A stretch of 15,462 nt of DNA from Gammaproteobacteria bacterium (GTDB taxonomy: Bacteria > Pseudomonadota > Gammaproteobacteria > SZUA-21). Below are positions 1 to 7,294 of the stretch, one piece after another. The notes beneath the pieces were generated by a model, which ran no database searches, was not told where the DNA came from, and saw only the letters and a program-made list of their open reading frames with translations. How positions within the stretch are numbered: position 1 is the stretch's first letter; each line of letters begins with the position of its first letter. The stretch spans positions 1-15,462 of the forward strand of contig JALUUZ010000098.1 in the NCBI GenBank assembly GCA_027021095.1. The letters run 5' to 3'. The translations under genes and the position numbers were made by a program.

Positions 1-14
1 TTTTTGTGTCTGCC

Positions 15-46
15 TTGGAATAGTGCTTTAGCCCTATGAATATAAT
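15..46 (+). promoter_or_regulatory. Putative sigma70 promoter of the M23 peptidase gene
   Basis: A perfect -10 hexamer TATAAT lies at 41-46. A partial -35, TTGGAA, lies at 15-20, but the 20-base spacer is longer than optimal. Transcription would begin near base 52, giving a leader of about 23 bases before the ATG at 75. The -10 lies downstream of the earlier in-frame ATG at 36, which supports 75 as the real start. This is sequence inference only. Confidence 0.4.
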
Positions 47-74
47 CTTATTTACGAAGTATATAGGAAGCCCC

Positions 75-1058
75 ATGACTTTGCGGATGGGGCATACCCG
101 TTTCTACGTAATAGCGATGGTTGTCATTTTAACCGCCGCGTTCGGTATTTTCTATTCGGGTTACTGGCTTGGCAGCGCACGCGGAGACCTGGTATCGACC
201 GATGGCCGGATTCCGAGCTGGAAAGGCGAGATCGCCCAGCAGCGCAAGGCGGTGGCCAATATGAGGTTGAAGTACGAAGCCAAGATCGAACAGCTTTCCA
301 AACACCTGGGTCAGCTCAAGGCACATGTGATCCGGTTGAATGCGCTTGGCAGCAGATTGACGTCGATGGCCAATATCGACAAGAAAGAGTTTAATTTCGA
401 TGCGATTCCTGCCACTGGTGGGCCGATAAAAAAGTCGGCGGCCAAGGATCCGCAGAACCAGAGTTTTCTTAAAGAAATCGATGAACTCAACAGGATTCTG
501 ACCGATCGCGAACATAAGCTGAATGCACTCGAAACCCTGTTGTTACATACCAATCTGCAAAAGCAGGTACACCCTGAAGGCAGACCGGTACATAAAGGCT
601 GGATTTCATCGCCATTTGGTACCAGGCGCCATCCGATCACCGGCCGCCGCCGGCACCATGACGGGATTGATTTTGCGGCACCTGGGGGGACACCGATCTA
701 CAGTGTCGCTGCTGGAGTCGTGACGTCATCAGGACGCCGGGCTGGTTACGGTAACCTGGTGGAAATCAATCACGGCAACGGGCTGATAACCCGTTATGCG
801 CATAACCGCCAAAATCTGGTCAAGGTTGGTCAAAAAGTAAACAAAGGACAGGTGATCGCCAGGGTTGGCAGTACCGGGCACTCGACGGGTAACCATGTGC
901 ATTTCGAAGTGATTCGTGACGGAAGAACAGTCAATCCCAAGGAATACATCAATACGATTCTAAAAAACACCATGTTGTTTGGGGAATCCAAGGACGCAGG
1001 GAAAAAGGCCTCTCCAGCGAAGAAACAGTCCTCGGGAACTACCCAGGCTAAAAAGTAG
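75..1058 (+). CDS. M23 family metallopeptidase, membrane-anchored murein endopeptidase
   Basis: A 327-residue protein. Residues 10-30 form one N-terminal membrane segment or uncleaved signal anchor, and about 50-95 and 130-160 are charged, heptad-like regions likely to form coiled coil. Residues 178-292 are a LytM/M23 domain. The zinc-site motifs are visible: H195-x3-D199, the lone H243 in YAH, and H274-V-H276. The tail is Lys/Ala-rich. M23 enzymes cut peptide cross-links of peptidoglycan in the periplasm, and all the required ligands are present, so it is probably active rather than an EnvC-like activator. The ATG at 75 is preferred over that at 36: AGGAAG sits at 65-70, a -10 hexamer lies between the two starts, and the shorter form puts the membrane segment near the N terminus. 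An M23 gene just before secA is a recurrent arrangement in gammaproteobacteria outside the enterics, where E. coli has secM instead. Confidence 0.9.
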   Translation: MTLRMGHTRFYVIAMVVILTAAFGIFYSGYWLGSARGDLVSTDGRIPSWKGEIAQQRKAVANMRLKYEAKIEQLSKHLGQLKAHVIRLNALGSRLTSMANIDKKEFNFDAIPATGGPIKKSAAKDPQNQSFLKEIDELNRILTDREHKLNALETLLLHTNLQKQVHPEGRPVHKGWISSPFGTRRHPITGRRRHHDGIDFAAPGGTPIYSVAAGVVTSSGRRAGYGNLVEINHGNGLITRYAHNRQNLVKVGQKVNKGQVIARVGSTGHSTGNHVHFEVIRDGRTVNPKEYINTILKNTMLFGESKDAGKKASPAKKQSSGTTQAKK

Positions 1059-1130
1059 CAAGGTTATAAAGAAATAGCTTGTCTGTCCCAGGCTTGTTCT
1101 GGCGACCATCCCGTAACGTCTTGTTAGTTT

Positions 1131-1178
1131 CCAGCCCCGCACCTTTATGCCGTCCCGTCACGTACGGTGGTGAGAAAT
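1131..1178 (+). repeat. Dispersed imperfect repeat, copy A
   Basis: This 48-base stretch aligns with 8910-8960 in the same + strand orientation, with 39 identities and one 3-base gap. Shared blocks are CCAGCC, CCGCACC, ACGGTGGT and GAAAT. It can fold: CACC and CCGT on the left pair with ACGG and GGTG on the right. Weaker similarity (CTTG, CTGGCG) continues leftward to about 1092. It lies between the M23 gene and secA in the direction of their transcription. The family is not one I can name. Confidence 0.6.
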
Positions 1179-1327
1179 CCTGACTGGTGCCAGGTCTATG
1201 CCTCTTTGCTGGCAAGGCAGCGATTTTGTACATGATATGGGCATGGTCAGCGGATAAATTCCGGGTGTCGCTATCGTATTTATGCTAATCTTCTGTGCTC
1301 ATAAAAATCAATTGCGGCAGCGACTGA

Positions 1328-1358
1328 TTTGGCAGCCCTGTCTTGGGCGGATGCCAAA
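1328..1358 (+). promoter_or_regulatory. Hairpin in the secA leader
   Basis: TTTGGCA at 1328-1334 pairs with TGCCAAA at 1352-1358. Immediately inside, GCCC at 1335-1338 pairs with GGGC at 1345-1348 around the loop TGTCTT, with a GGA bulge on the 3' side. It ends 46 bases before the secA ATG and is not followed by a T-tract, so it is not an intrinsic terminator. It could affect translation or stability of the secA message; no function is shown. Confidence 0.4.
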
Positions 1359-1404
1359 ACCTTTGATTAATAAGTAATTAGCAAGCAGGTTTTAACATAC
1401 GACG

Positions 1405-4119
1405 ATGGTAGGAAAAATTCTCAACAAGCTCTTCGGTAGCCGTAACGAGCGTCTGATCAAGCAGATGATGCGTACCGTGGACAAAATCAATTCACTGGAA
1501 CCGGAAATTTCATCGCTGTCCGATGCGGCACTGAAGCAGAAGACCGACGAATTTCGTGAGCGTTACAAGGCTGGGGAGACGCTGGATGCGTTGTTGCCGG
1601 AAAGCTTTGCCGTGGTGCGCGAAGCGGGTAAACGTGTGTTGAACATGCGTCATTTCGATGTGCAGCTGATCGGCGGAATGGTTCTGCACAACGGCAAGAT
1701 CGCAGAAATGCGTACCGGTGAGGGAAAGACGCTGGTAGCCACGCTGGCAGCCTATTTGAACGCAATACCCGGAGAAGGGGTACATATCGTTACAGTCAAC
1801 GATTACCTGGCCAGGCGCGATGCGGAATGGATGGGACAGCTGTATGGTTTCCTGGGAATGACGACCGGCGTCATCATTCCTGACCTTTCGCCGGAAGAAA
1901 AGATCAAGGCGTATAACTGCGATATCGCCTATGCAACGAATAACGAGTTGGGATTCGATTACCTGCGCGACAACATGGTGTATGACAAGAGCGAGTTGAC
2001 CCAGCGCAAATTGAATTTCGCCATAGTCGACGAGGTGGATTCCATCCTGATCGACGAGGCAAGAACGCCATTGATCATTTCCGGACCCACCGAGGAATCA
2101 CCTGACTATTATACCAAGATCGACCAGATCGTGCCGCAGCTCGAGCGCCAGGAGAAAGAGCACGACGTGACCGACAGGAATGCCGTGGACACCGGGGATT
2201 TTACGGTCGATGAAAAATCCAAGCAGGTCTACCTGACCGAACGCGGGCATGAAAAGGTCGAGAAGCTGCTGACCGAGATCGGGCTGATCCCGGAAGGAAC
2301 CAGCCTGTATGATTCGGCCAATATCATCTTGATGCATCATGTCAATGCCGCACTCAGGGCACATGCATTGTATCAGAAGAATGTAGACTACATGGTGCAG
2401 AACGGTGAAGTGGTGATCGTCGATGAATTTACAGGCCGCACATTGCCGGGACGTCGCTGGTCGGACGGGCTGCACCAGGCGATCGAGGCCAAAGAAGGAG
2501 TCAAAATCGAGCCGGAAAACCAGACGCTCGCATCGATTACCTTCCAGAACCTGTTCCGCCTGTACGACAAGCTGTCCGGCATGACCGGTACGGCAGACAC
2601 CGAGGCATTTGAGTTCCAGCAGATCTATGGCCTGGAGGTCGTGGTGATTCCGACCAATCTGCCGATGGCCAGGGTGGATCACAACGATCTTATTTTTCTC
2701 AACTACGAGGACAAGCTCAAGGCGATTGCCAAGGACGTCAAGGAGTGTCACGAGCGCGGTCAGCCTGTGCTGGTGGGTACGACGTCGATCGAAATGTCGG
2801 AGACCATTTCGGCGATGCTGGACAAGTACCGGATCAAGCATGAGGTATTGAATGCCAAGCAGCATGAGCGTGAGGCGCATATCGTCGCCGAGGCTGGTAA
2901 ACCCGGGGCAGTGACGATCGCGACCAACATGGCCGGCCGTGGTACGGATATCGTACTGGGCGGTAATCTCGAGGTCGAACTGAAAAACAGTCCCAAGCAG
3001 GACGAGGTCAGCCTGCAACGCATCCGGGACAACTGGAAGAAACGCCACCAGCAAGTGGTCGAGGCCGGCGGCCTGCATATTATCGGTACTGAACGGCATG
3101 AGTCGCGGCGTATCGACAACCAGTTGCGTGGACGTGCCGGACGCCAGGGCGACCCGGGGTCGACACGCTTCTACCTGTCGCTGCAGGACAACCTGATGCG
3201 GATTTTTGCCTCCGACCGGGTGGCATCGATCATGGCCCGCCTGGGGATGGAGGATGGTGAGCCGATCGAGCATGGCCTGGTGAACAGGGCTATAGAAAAG
3301 GCGCAGCGTACCGTCGAGGCACACAATTTTGATATTCGTAAGAACCTGTTGGAATACGATGACGTGGCCAACGAGCAGCGGATGTTCGTCTATGCGCAGC
3401 GCCGCGAGTTGATGGAGACCAGCGATATTTCGGACCGGATCCAGGAGATGTGTGAAGAGGTCGTAGGCAACGTGGTCAGTCCTTATATTCCGCTTGGCAG
3501 TATCGAAGAGCAATGGGACGCCGCAGGGCTTGAATCCGCCCTGGAAGAGGAGTTGAATCTCAAGCTGCCGGTGGCGCAGTGGCTGGAACAGGACCGGCAG
3601 TTGAATGCTGAAACCATCCGCGAAAAGATCAGCGAGGAACTGGGTGCGGCGATCGACGGGCGCCTGGCCAGCCTCGACGAGCAGGAACGGCGTGACCTGG
3701 AGAGAACCCTGTTTCTCGACCGCCTGGACCACCACTGGAAGGAGCATCTTGCGGCGATGGATCATCTGCGCCAGTCGATCCACCTGCAGGGCTATGCGCA
3801 GAAGAATCCGAAGCAGGAGTATAAACGTATCGCGTTCGAGATGTTTCGTGAGATGCTGTCCAGGATTCAGTACGATGTAGTGCATATGCTGGCCTTTATG
3901 AACGTCGAAACCGATGCTGAGTTTGATGCATCGCAAAAAGCGTTCAGCCCGGAGCAGATGGAGTATCGCCACGACGAACTGTCCGGTTTCGGCGAGGAGG
4001 AAGAGCAGGCCGAACCGCAGCAGCCGTATGTGCGAGAGGGCCGCAAGGTCGGTCGTAACGAGCCATGCCCGTGCGGCTCAGGCAAAAAATACAAACAATG
4101 TTGCGGCAAGCTGACTTGA
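1405..4119 (+). CDS. secA: Preprotein translocase ATPase SecA
   Basis: SecA is the motor that pushes unfolded preproteins through SecYEG, cycling between cytosol and inner membrane. The protein is 904 residues, the usual proteobacterial length. Visible features are the Walker A motif MRTGEGKT at 102-109, the DEVD Walker B box at 209-212 followed by the LIDEARTPLIISG segment, the helicase-type second nucleotide-binding half (including NMAGRGTDI and QLRGRAGRQGD), and the C-terminal zinc/SecB-binding tail with C888, C890, C899 and C900. The start agrees with the family: the N terminus MVGKILNKLFGSRNER aligns with standard SecA. No good Shine-Dalgarno precedes it (the nearest AGG is about 15 bases away), which leaves room for translational control by the leader. 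argJ follows after 11 bases. No truncation or missing motif was seen. Confidence 0.99.
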   Translation: MVGKILNKLFGSRNERLIKQMMRTVDKINSLEPEISSLSDAALKQKTDEFRERYKAGETLDALLPESFAVVREAGKRVLNMRHFDVQLIGGMVLHNGKIAEMRTGEGKTLVATLAAYLNAIPGEGVHIVTVNDYLARRDAEWMGQLYGFLGMTTGVIIPDLSPEEKIKAYNCDIAYATNNELGFDYLRDNMVYDKSELTQRKLNFAIVDEVDSILIDEARTPLIISGPTEESPDYYTKIDQIVPQLERQEKEHDVTDRNAVDTGDFTVDEKSKQVYLTERGHEKVEKLLTEIGLIPEGTSLYDSANIILMHHVNAALRAHALYQKNVDYMVQNGEVVIVDEFTGRTLPGRRWSDGLHQAIEAKEGVKIEPENQTLASITFQNLFRLYDKLSGMTGTADTEAFEFQQIYGLEVVVIPTNLPMARVDHNDLIFLNYEDKLKAIAKDVKECHERGQPVLVGTTSIEMSETISAMLDKYRIKHEVLNAKQHEREAHIVAEAGKPGAVTIATNMAGRGTDIVLGGNLEVELKNSPKQDEVSLQRIRDNWKKRHQQVVEAGGLHIIGTERHESRRIDNQLRGRAGRQGDPGSTRFYLSLQDNLMRIFASDRVASIMARLGMEDGEPIEHGLVNRAIEKAQRTVEAHNFDIRKNLLEYDDVANEQRMFVYAQRRELMETSDISDRIQEMCEEVVGNVVSPYIPLGSIEEQWDAAGLESALEEELNLKLPVAQWLEQDRQLNAETIREKISEELGAAIDGRLASLDEQERRDLERTLFLDRLDHHWKEHLAAMDHLRQSIHLQGYAQKNPKQEYKRIAFEMFREMLSRIQYDVVHMLAFMNVETDAEFDASQKAFSPEQMEYRHDELSGFGEEEEQAEPQQPYVREGRKVGRNEPCPCGSGKKYKQCCGKLT

Positions 4120-4130
4120 ACTGGTAATCG

Positions 4131-5339
4131 ATGACAGAGAAAAGGCTTCTTCACCCCGTGGCGGGGATCAGGCTGGGTGTGGCCGAGACGGGTATCAAGT
4201 ATTCCGGGCGTCATGATTTGGCGTTGATCGAGATCGCCGACGAGGCGGTGGCGGCCGCGGTCTTTACCCGCAATGCCTTTTGTGCGGCCCCCGTCAGTAT
4301 CGCCCGTCAGCATTTGCGTAAGATGAGCCCCCGGTACCTGCTGGTCAATGCCGGGAACGCCAATGCCGGCACCGGGGAGCAGGGGGTTGCGGCGGCACTG
4401 GAGACCTGCCAGGAAGTGGCAAAGCTCGCGCAGGTGCCCGTGGAAAGCGTTCTGCCTTTTTCCACCGGCGTGATCGGCGAACAGCTTCCAGTAGAGGAAA
4501 TCACCGCCCAGGTTCCCGTTGCTTTGTCGGCACTGGATGAAAACCACTGGCAACAAGCGGCGGCAGCCATCCTGACGACCGACCTGGTCAGCAAGACCGC
4601 CAGCCAGCAGGTCAGCCTGGGGGATGAGACGGTAACGATTACCGGTATCGCCAAGGGGTCAGGAATGATCTGCCCGGACATGGCGACCATGCTGGCATTC
4701 GTCGCGACCGATGCCAGCATAGACGAAACCCTTTTGCAGCAGTTGCTGCAGCAGGCAGTGGTGGAAAGTTTTAACCGCATCACTGTCGATGGCGATACCT
4801 CGACCAATGACAGCTGCGTCTTGATCGCAACCGGGCAGACAGAGGCAGCACCGTTGACTGAGCAGGCCCCGGAGCAACTCGACAGGTTTCGTGAGGCGTT
4901 GCTGGTCGTGTTCAAGAGCCTGGCGTTGCAGGTCGTCAAGGACGGCGAAGGCGCCACCAAGCTGGTCAGGGTACAGGTCGATGGCGGGCGGACGTCGGCG
5001 GAGTGTTTCGAAGTGGCGTATACGGTTGCGCATTCGCCGCTGGTCAAGACCGCCTTGTTTGCAAGTGATCCCAACTGGGGCCGGATTCTTGCCGCCGTTG
5101 GCCGATGCAGGCTGGAGGCACTGGATGTCAGCAAGGTGTCGATTCTGCTCGACAAGGTCTGTGTGATCAGAGACGGTCTGCCATGTCCTGACTATACCGA
5201 AATGGACGGCATCGAGGTGATGCAGCAGTCGGCGATCACGATCGAGATCGATCTTGGCCGTGGCAGCGTGGCAGAGCATGTCTGGACCACCGACTTATCC
5301 TACGACTACATCAAAATCAATGCTGAGTACCGTACCTGA
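4131..5339 (+). CDS. argJ: Glutamate N-acetyltransferase / ornithine acetyltransferase
   Basis: ArgJ moves the acetyl group from N-acetylornithine to glutamate, recycling it in the cyclic arginine pathway; bifunctional members also use acetyl-CoA. The protein is 402 residues, normal for the family. The autoprocessing and nucleophile region KGSGMI...MATML is intact: cleavage is expected before T186, which becomes the catalytic N-terminal residue of the beta chain. The oxyanion-hole segment STGVIG is at 111-116. The C terminus ends NAEYRT, the typical ArgJ ending. The gene starts 11 bases after secA and is followed 24 bases later by the mutT-like gene, so it is probably co-transcribed with both. 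Mono- or bifunctionality cannot be decided from the sequence alone. Confidence 0.97.
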   Translation: MTEKRLLHPVAGIRLGVAETGIKYSGRHDLALIEIADEAVAAAVFTRNAFCAAPVSIARQHLRKMSPRYLLVNAGNANAGTGEQGVAAALETCQEVAKLAQVPVESVLPFSTGVIGEQLPVEEITAQVPVALSALDENHWQQAAAAILTTDLVSKTASQQVSLGDETVTITGIAKGSGMICPDMATMLAFVATDASIDETLLQQLLQQAVVESFNRITVDGDTSTNDSCVLIATGQTEAAPLTEQAPEQLDRFREALLVVFKSLALQVVKDGEGATKLVRVQVDGGRTSAECFEVAYTVAHSPLVKTALFASDPNWGRILAAVGRCRLEALDVSKVSILLDKVCVIRDGLPCPDYTEMDGIEVMQQSAITIEIDLGRGSVAEHVWTTDLSYDYIKINAEYRT

Positions 5340-5363
5340 CGGTTGTTTTGCTGGTGATTGACG

Positions 5364-6311
5364 ATGTCGGACCGGATCCATGTCGCCGTTGCCGTGATCA
5401 GCGACCGCGGTGACAATATCCTGGTGTCACAGCGTCCTGACGATGCCCACCAGGGTGGACTGTGGGAGTTTCCGGGAGGCAAGCTGGAGCCGGGTGAGAC
5501 CAGGTTGCAGGCGCTGCAGCGTGAGTGTCACGAGGAGCTTGGTATCCAGGTCGAGCAGGCCAGGCCGCTGATTCAGATCACCCATGACTACCCGGACAGA
5601 AGGATTTTACTCGATGTCTGGAAGGTTACTGCCTACTCCGGTGTACCGCAGGGGCGCGAGGGCCAGCCGGTACGCTGGATCAGCCGCAGTGCACTCGCCG
5701 CCCTGCCGATGCCGGCTGCCGACGTACCGATCTGCAGTGCGATCCAGTTACCGGACCGCTACCTGATTACCCCGGATTTTCATGGGACATTACAGGGCTT
5801 CACTGCCCGGATCGCCGCCGGGCTCGAAGCCGGTATGCTGTTGCAGCTGCGCGTGCACAGCCTGCCCGGCAGCCGCCTGCCATCCCTGGTACGCGCGCTC
5901 GCACCAGTCTGCGAGGAACGTGGCGTCGGCCTGCTTGTCAATACCGGTATCGAACAAGCCGTCGCCTTGGGGGTTGGCGTACACCTGAGTGCGGTGCGGC
6001 TGTCAGCGGCGCACAGGGACGGTTACAGGCATGATCGGCACCGCTTTCTGCTTGCCGCTTCCTGTCACTCCGCGCAGCAACTGCAATGGGCGCAGCAGAT
6101 AGGCGCCAATTTCGTGGTGTTATCCCCGGTCCGGGAAACCCGCTCGCATCCGCAGGCCAGGCCGCTTGGCTGGCAGGGGTTTTCTTCGCTGGTCAGCCGC
6201 GTGGCCTTGCCTGTCTATGCCCTTGGAGGAATGCAGCTGACGGACCTTGCCGCTGCCTGGGACGCCGGCGCACAGGGCATCGCCGGGATCAGCGCGTTCT
6301 GGGAGTGTTGA
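5364..6311 (+). CDS. mutT: Nudix hydrolase MutT fused to a ThiE-like domain
   Basis: A 315-residue, two-domain protein. Residues 1-125 are a MutT-type Nudix domain with a complete Nudix box at 39-61 (GKLEPGE, then RECHEELGI); MutT removes 8-oxo-dGTP from the nucleotide pool. Residues 131-313 resemble thiamine-phosphate synthase (ThiE), with VNTGIEQAVALGVGVHL, ANFVVLSPV and PVYALGGM. The aspartates of the canonical VND and GQED motifs are replaced (T194, R212), so canonical TMP synthase activity is doubtful. This fusion is widespread in gammaproteobacteria next to secA/argJ. The ATG at 5364 is preferred over the TTG at 5358, which would add two residues. It is the last gene of the + strand block and faces zapD. 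The Nudix role is well supported; the role of the C-terminal half is unknown. Confidence 0.93.
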   Translation: MSDRIHVAVAVISDRGDNILVSQRPDDAHQGGLWEFPGGKLEPGETRLQALQRECHEELGIQVEQARPLIQITHDYPDRRILLDVWKVTAYSGVPQGREGQPVRWISRSALAALPMPAADVPICSAIQLPDRYLITPDFHGTLQGFTARIAAGLEAGMLLQLRVHSLPGSRLPSLVRALAPVCEERGVGLLVNTGIEQAVALGVGVHLSAVRLSAAHRDGYRHDRHRFLLAASCHSAQQLQWAQQIGANFVVLSPVRETRSHPQARPLGWQGFSSLVSRVALPVYALGGMQLTDLAAAWDAGAQGIAGISAFWEC

Positions 6312-6350
6312 AGCCGGCGTGTAAAAGCCTCTTTGCGTGATGCGATGCGA

Positions 6351-6371
6351 GTGGTGCGTTGTACGCACCAC
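6351..6371. repeat. Perfect 9-bp hairpin between convergent mutT and zapD
   Basis: GTGGTGCGT at 6351-6359 and ACGCACCAC at 6363-6371 are perfect complements around a TGT loop. It lies in the 99-base gap between the ends of two facing genes. Neither side carries a T-tract, so it is not a standard intrinsic terminator. The GGTGCG...CGCACC core is like short palindromes dispersed in intergenic DNA of many proteobacteria, but only one copy was seen here. Confidence 0.5.
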
Positions 6372-6410
6372 ACACCAAAGCAAATCAAATCGCGTTACGT
6401 GGCCATCCTT

Positions 6411-7181
6411 TCAAATAATACAATACGCGATCTTGAACACCACGTCGTCGTGAGTCTGTTGGGCTTTGACATCGATGGTGTCATAAGCCATAAAGCGGAT
6501 GTTGACACGATGTTTGCCGCCGCTGACCTCTGGAAAATATTGTGAATCCCCGGGGAGCGCAATGCGTACAAGCTGGCATGGCGTGGTGCTGTCGAGGTTC
6601 TTCTGATAAATCCCTTCCTCGGCGATTTCCTGGTGGTGCAGGGTGCTTTCGCGAATCAGTTTCAGGATCAGGTGGATTGCATGGCCAAGCAGCTCGAAGC
6701 GTGCGAGCCAGTCACGCACCATCGTGTTGCGGACTTCCGCATCGTTGTTGAGCCAGTGGTGGTAGACCGGCAGGTCGAAATCACACATGCCGCCGGGGAT
6801 GACCACGCGTTGCTTGATTGCGAGCAGAAAGTCATTTTTCTTGAGATCGTGGCCGAAAGGCCGGTTGTTGGCGTAGATGTCGCTGATCAGGGTCTCGAGT
6901 TCGTTCAGGATCTCCTGCAGCCGGGACTGGTCGATCCCGGATTGCTGGCGCAGCTTGTTCAGACTGGAGGTGTGGCGCTCGAGTTCTTTCAGAATTTCGG
7001 TTTTCAGATCACTTCTGGCGACGACCTCCTGGATTTCGATCAGGCTGGCGAGCGCGGCACGGCTGCTCCAGACCGATGTATCGTCCAGGAAGTGGTTGAT
7101 TTGTTTCAACAGATACTCCAACCGTAGAAACGAGCGTACACGTTCGTTTAGTGGGTATTCATAGTTGGCTATATTTTCCAC
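6411..7181 (-). CDS. zapD: Cell division protein ZapD
   Basis: ZapD (YacF, DUF1342) binds FtsZ in the cytoplasm and bundles its filaments in the division ring. The 256-residue product has the usual length. It opens with the family signature YEYPLNERVRSFLRLEYLL (residues 7-25), followed by a mostly helical N-terminal domain and a beta-rich C-terminal part. The start is GTG at 7181; GGCGGA sits upstream, with GGA 6 bases before the codon, and the resulting N terminus agrees with the family. It lies 113 bases downstream of coaE, a gap that contains a good sigma70 promoter, so it may be expressed independently of the pil genes. In E. coli yacG follows zapD; here there is no room for it before the convergent mutT gene. 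Confidence 0.95.
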   Translation of the reverse strand: MENIANYEYPLNERVRSFLRLEYLLKQINHFLDDTSVWSSRAALASLIEIQEVVARSDLKTEILKELERHTSSLNKLRQQSGIDQSRLQEILNELETLISDIYANNRPFGHDLKKNDFLLAIKQRVVIPGGMCDFDLPVYHHWLNNDAEVRNTMVRDWLARFELLGHAIHLILKLIRESTLHHQEIAEEGIYQKNLDSTTPCQLVRIALPGDSQYFPEVSGGKHRVNIRFMAYDTIDVKAQQTHDDVVFKIAYCII

Positions 7182-7216
7182 AAATATTCCGCCTTCAATC
7201 TCAAGGATTCTTTACT

Positions 7217-7245
7217 ATTATCTCCATAAATCAATAGGATGTCAT
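7217..7245 (-). promoter_or_regulatory. Predicted sigma70 promoter of zapD
   Basis: Read on the - strand, the -35 is ATGACA (7245-7240) and the -10 is GATAAT (7222-7217). Each matches the consensus at 5 of 6 bases, with an ideal 17-base spacer. Transcription would start near 7210, giving a leader of about 29 bases before the zapD GTG. This is the best-matching promoter in the window. Confidence 0.6.
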
Positions 7246-7294
7246 GCACTAATCAGGATTATTTTATCCAGGTGCCGCCAGACCGGTGCAGACT

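Larger units (their letters stand above)
1059..1404 (+). other. 346-base intergenic region upstream of secA
   Basis: No convincing protein gene was found. The gap holds, in order, one copy of a dispersed repeat (core 1131-1178, similarity possibly from about 1092), a possible 31-codon ORF at 1282-1377 with no ribosome binding site, and a hairpin at 1328-1358. No strong sigma70 promoter could be picked; a TG-n-TAATCT extended -10-like string at 1283-1291 is the best candidate and is weak. No T-tract terminator follows the M23 gene, so read-through into secA is possible. There is no secM-like gene with a signal peptide. Confidence 0.6.

Noticed and set aside
36..74. Upstream ATG extending the M23 peptidase by 13 residues
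   Set aside because: No ribosome binding site at the right distance, and a perfect TATAAT lies inside the extension.
1198..1257. 19-codon ORF after repeat copy A as a SecM-like peptide
   Set aside because: Too short, not hydrophobic, no arrest-like motif, and far from secA.
2098..3972. 624-codon open frame on the - strand opposite secA
   Set aside because: It lies wholly inside the clear secA gene, has a His/Leu/Gln/Arg-rich composition with no recognisable domain, and no promoter or ribosome site. Long antisense frames are expected opposite GC-rich coding DNA.
3867..4556. 229-codon - strand frame spanning the end of secA and start of argJ
   Set aside because: It overlaps two well-supported + strand genes and shows no domain; shadow frame.
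6312..6410. Intrinsic terminator between mutT and zapD
   Set aside because: The hairpin is strong but no run of T follows it on either strand, so it is listed only as a hairpin.
6633..7127. 164-codon + strand frame inside zapD
   Set aside because: zapD on the other strand has a clear family signature. This frame is its mirror and has no recognisable motif.
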